64,000 nucleotides of DNA from contig CALKEU010000002.1 of assembly GCA_938084565.1 (NCBI GenBank), positions 142,762 through 206,761 of the forward strand, written 5' to 3'. Source of the stretch: Candidatus Kapaibacterium sp. GTDB lineage: Bacteria > Bacteroidota > Ignavibacteria > Kapaibacteriales > HRBIN21. Positions 62,093 to 64,000 of this stretch are shown here, one piece after another. Below the pieces are notes generated by a model, which worked only from the letters and a program-made list of their open reading frames with translations, had not been told where the DNA came from and did no database searches. Numbering within the stretch: the first letter of the stretch is position 1; the number at the start of each line of letters is the position of its first letter. The position numbers and the translations under genes were made by a program.

Positions 62093-63001
62093 ATGGAACC
62101 CCTGCTTGAGGTTCAGCATCTCTGGAAGCGGTACGGGGAGGTGGTGGCTCTCCGCGACTGCTCCTTTACGCTCTTGCCCGGCCGCATCATCGGTCTGCTC
62201 GGCCCGAATGGTTCGGGCAAGACTACGCTCCTGCGCATCTTGGCGGGCATCCTGCAACCCGATGCCGGACACGTACACTTTTTCGGCCCTCCCAACCCCC
62301 GAAGTTGGATTGGCTACCTCCCCGAGGAACGGGGGCTGTACCGCCAACGCCGCGTCCGCGAGCAGCTCCTCTACCTTGCCTCCCTGCGCAACATGCCGAG
62401 GCAGACGGCGCACCAGGCCGTGCATTCCTGCCTCCAGCGGCTCGGCGCCGCCGAATACGCCACCCGCAGCACCGACGAACTCTCCAAAGGTATGCTGCAG
62501 AAGGTACAGCTGACTGCTGCTCTCCTCCATCGCCCGGCGCTCCTCCTGCTGGATGAACCCACCAACGGGCTCGACCCTCTGGCTGTCCATGAGTTTACCG
62601 AGCTGCTCCGAGAACTCCGCCATGAGGGCTGTACCGTTCTCCTCTCCACTCACCAGCTGGAGTACGCCGAACAGATCTGCGACGACGTGCTCCTCCTCCA
62701 TCGGGGGCAGATCCTGCTGGCCGGGAGCCTCCACGAGCTCAAAGCGCGCTACGGCCACCACACCCTCACGCTCGATGTCCACGGCGACATCACCCCAGCG
62801 CTGGCCCATATCCCGCCCGAGTGCATCCGCAGCCGGAGCGAACACCGCCTTGAACTGCTCTGGCCCGAACTCAAGCCGGCCACCCTTCAGGAGTTCCTCC
62901 AGCAACTACTGCACAGCGCTACCATTCGCTCGCTGGCCTGGAATGAACCGAGCCTCCGCGAGATTGTGCTCAAGCTGCTGCATGGCTCCCCTCCCGGCTA
63001 A
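62093..63001 (+). CDS. ABC transporter ATP-binding protein
   Basis: A 302-residue ATPase. Walker A is LLGPNGSGKTTLLRIL, the signature LSKGMLQKVQL is close to LSGGQ, and Walker B is LLLLDEPTNGLDP. The C-terminal 80 residues resemble the DUF4162-type extension of multidrug or export ABC subunits. A membrane partner is not adjacent: the next gene is an L,D-transpeptidase. It follows dapD by five bases. Substrate is unknown. Confidence 0.88.
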   Translation: MEPLLEVQHLWKRYGEVVALRDCSFTLLPGRIIGLLGPNGSGKTTLLRILAGILQPDAGHVHFFGPPNPRSWIGYLPEERGLYRQRRVREQLLYLASLRNMPRQTAHQAVHSCLQRLGAAEYATRSTDELSKGMLQKVQLTAALLHRPALLLLDEPTNGLDPLAVHEFTELLRELRHEGCTVLLSTHQLEYAEQICDDVLLLHRGQILLAGSLHELKARYGHHTLTLDVHGDITPALAHIPPECIRSRSEHRLELLWPELKPATLQEFLQQLLHSATIRSLAWNEPSLREIVLKLLHGSPPG

Positions 63002-63071
63002 CCGCTTACCCCTCACTCCCCAGGGCAATTCGTCTCATAGTAGAGCCTGCGACAGCAGATTCACCCCGGCT

Positions 63072-63881
63072 ATGGTACGCTCGGCTGTTACATGCTGTGC
63101 GCTGTTCGTTGCCGCCACGCTGCCAACCATGGAGGCACAGCAGATCCAGCCTCAAGCTTCCTCCCCCATCGTCCTGACGCAATTCCTCCGCTTCTTCCCC
63201 GTACGGGACACCATCTACGTGCTGAGCCCTTACTATCTGGAGCTGGACCTGGGTCAGCAGCGGCTCGCCGTGTACGAGCGTGGGCAGAAGCGTTACGACT
63301 TCCCCGTCTCCTCCGGCGCCCCATGGCTACAGAAGGCTATCGAGACACCGACGGGGCTATTTACCATCCAGACGAAGGCCACACGAGCAATCTCCCGCCA
63401 GTTTGAGAATACCCCCATGCTGCACTGGCTAGGTTTTGCCGGCAATGTGGGCTTCCATGCCCTGGAGGGCTGGAGCTACTACCGCCATCTCGGCCAACGT
63501 CCGTCATCGCACGGCTGCGTACGCCTCAGCCGAGAGGATGCCCAGCTGCTATACCGCCTGCTGCCGCGTGGGACCCCTGTGCTCGTCTACAAGGAAGCCC
63601 CAGCCCGCGTGCTGGCTTACCTCCCTCCGGAGCAATTCGATCCGAGTCGCGATTGGGTGCTCGAGCCAGCCCATGCAGCACCGCTCCTGCGGGCACGGCT
63701 GGAGGCGCTCTACCGCGGACAGGCTCACTGGGGACGCCGGAGACGGCTCGTGCTGAGCCCTTCGACGATCCTGCACTCCAGCGGCTACGAAATTGGCTCT
63801 GCTCACCTCATCCCTCCTCAAGAGCCACCCCTCCTGCTGGAACCACCCTCCGGACGGGCACCAGGCCTTCTGCTGCAGTAG
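63072..63881 (+). CDS. L,D-transpeptidase (YkuD family), secreted
   Basis: A 269-residue protein with a signal peptide (MVRSAVTCCALFVAATLPTM, then EAQQ). The catalytic region has LDLGQQRLAVYERGQK, ETPTGLFTIQTK, GFHALEG and SHGCVRLSREDAQLLY with the nucleophile Cys. Such enzymes form 3-3 peptidoglycan crosslinks or attach outer-membrane lipoproteins. The C-terminal 80 residues are Pro/Leu/Arg-rich and may bind the wall. The start at 63072 is chosen by the signal peptide. Confidence 0.88.
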   Translation: MVRSAVTCCALFVAATLPTMEAQQIQPQASSPIVLTQFLRFFPVRDTIYVLSPYYLELDLGQQRLAVYERGQKRYDFPVSSGAPWLQKAIETPTGLFTIQTKATRAISRQFENTPMLHWLGFAGNVGFHALEGWSYYRHLGQRPSSHGCVRLSREDAQLLYRLLPRGTPVLVYKEAPARVLAYLPPEQFDPSRDWVLEPAHAAPLLRARLEALYRGQAHWGRRRRLVLSPSTILHSSGYEIGSAHLIPPQEPPLLLEPPSGRAPGLLLQ

Positions 63882-63883
63882 TG

Positions 63884-64000
63884 TCACAGCTCACCCCGAA
63901 ATGCTCTCTCCAAAATAGCCCGTTCCAACCCCTTGAGCACTGCTTCTGTATGGGCTTGGGCTTCCCGGAGCGCACGAATCCGCCCCTGCACCGCCTCCAG
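63884..64000 (-). CDS. hsdS: Type I restriction system specificity subunit, C-terminal end only
   Basis: The last 38 residues run off the right edge: LEAVQGRIRALREAQAHTEA, then VLKGLERAILERAFRGEL before TGA. The coiled-coil helix and the ending LxxAILxxAFRGEL are characteristic of HsdS proteins. HsdS sets the DNA target of type I restriction-modification; hsdM and hsdR would lie beyond the window. It is tail-to-tail with the transpeptidase gene (two-base gap). Fragmentary, so the family call is moderately sure. Confidence 0.75.
   Translation of the reverse strand: MEAVQGRIRALREAQAHTEAVLKGLERAILERAFRGEL

Noticed and set aside
61985..62905. A 306-residue frame antisense to the ABC ATPase
   Set aside because: Overlaps a gene with intact Walker motifs, and no homology is visible.

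Overview
The window is a GC-rich, densely packed bacterial chromosome segment carrying about 70 protein genes, two tRNAs, one riboswitch, no rRNA, and no transposase or CRISPR array that I could see. The cell envelope is Gram-negative: there is a CMP-KDO synthetase, two TonB-dependent receptors, several outer-membrane beta-barrels and glycosyltransferases of the LPS type. The repeated -7 box TAnnTTTG ahead of genes and tRNAs, a PorQ-like protein of the type IX secretion family, and a TPP riboswitch in front of a TonB receptor all point to the Bacteroidota/Chlorobiota (FCB) group. A GC-rich member with flagellar export genes, such as a Kapabacteria/Ignavibacteria-like lineage, would fit, but that finer placement is a guess.

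Layout: 1-2.7 kb holds the 5' end of pdxA (minus strand), then a four-gene plus-strand run (secreted protein, ubiquitin-like protein, class III sirtuin, acpS). 2.6-8.1 kb has queA, sppA with a PRMT-like methyltransferase, and an RsmB-type rRNA methylase that ends a minus-strand operon with two DoxX paralogues and an FMN reductase (to 9.5 kb). 9.6-13.1 kb is pntA1-pntA2-pntB-dcd. 13.1-18.9 kb is a run starting with an isolated nuoD and trmH and continuing into a surface-sugar set (GT4, GT9, beta-helix acyltransferase, DegT aminotransferase). 18.9-25.3 kb holds outer-membrane proteins, a TPP riboswitch with its TonB receptor, a heparinase-II/III-like protein and tRNA-Phe.

25.3-30.3 kb has a SRAP protein, glutaryl-CoA-dehydrogenase-like gcdH, and a minus-strand SOD/nucleotidyltransferase/methyltransferase/SDR operon. 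30.4-38.7 kb is a long plus-strand series: pepA, an ECF sigma/anti-sigma pair, a TlpA thioredoxin, an exported aminopeptidase, a phosphohexomutase, plsC, gatC and kdsB. 38.7-45 kb carries nudix, parAB, ybgC, porQ, yicC and gmk. 44.5-52.4 kb carries secA and an RluD-type gene, iscS, and a copper-type TonB receptor preceded by a small unknown gene. 52.5-60.2 kb has tRNA-Met, a bifunctional-nuclease-family gene, etfBA and the flagellar export gate genes fliP-fliQ-fliR-flhB-flhA. 60.3-64 kb has speB, dapD, an ABC ATPase, an L,D-transpeptidase, and the tail of what looks like a type I restriction specificity subunit.

The genes serve mostly housekeeping and envelope roles. Electron and redox metabolism is represented by transhydrogenase, complex I subunit D, ETF and an acyl-CoA dehydrogenase. 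Envelope building is represented by KDO, an amino-sugar branch, phospholipid acylation and the Sec, SppA and flagellar-type export machineries. Vitamin and metal uptake is represented by the TPP-controlled receptor and the copper-type receptor. The most unusual items are the ubiquitin-like/sirtuin pair, the copper receptor with its small partner, the SDR lacking its catalytic lysine, a long inverted repeat inside the anti-sigma gene, and the isolated nuoD.
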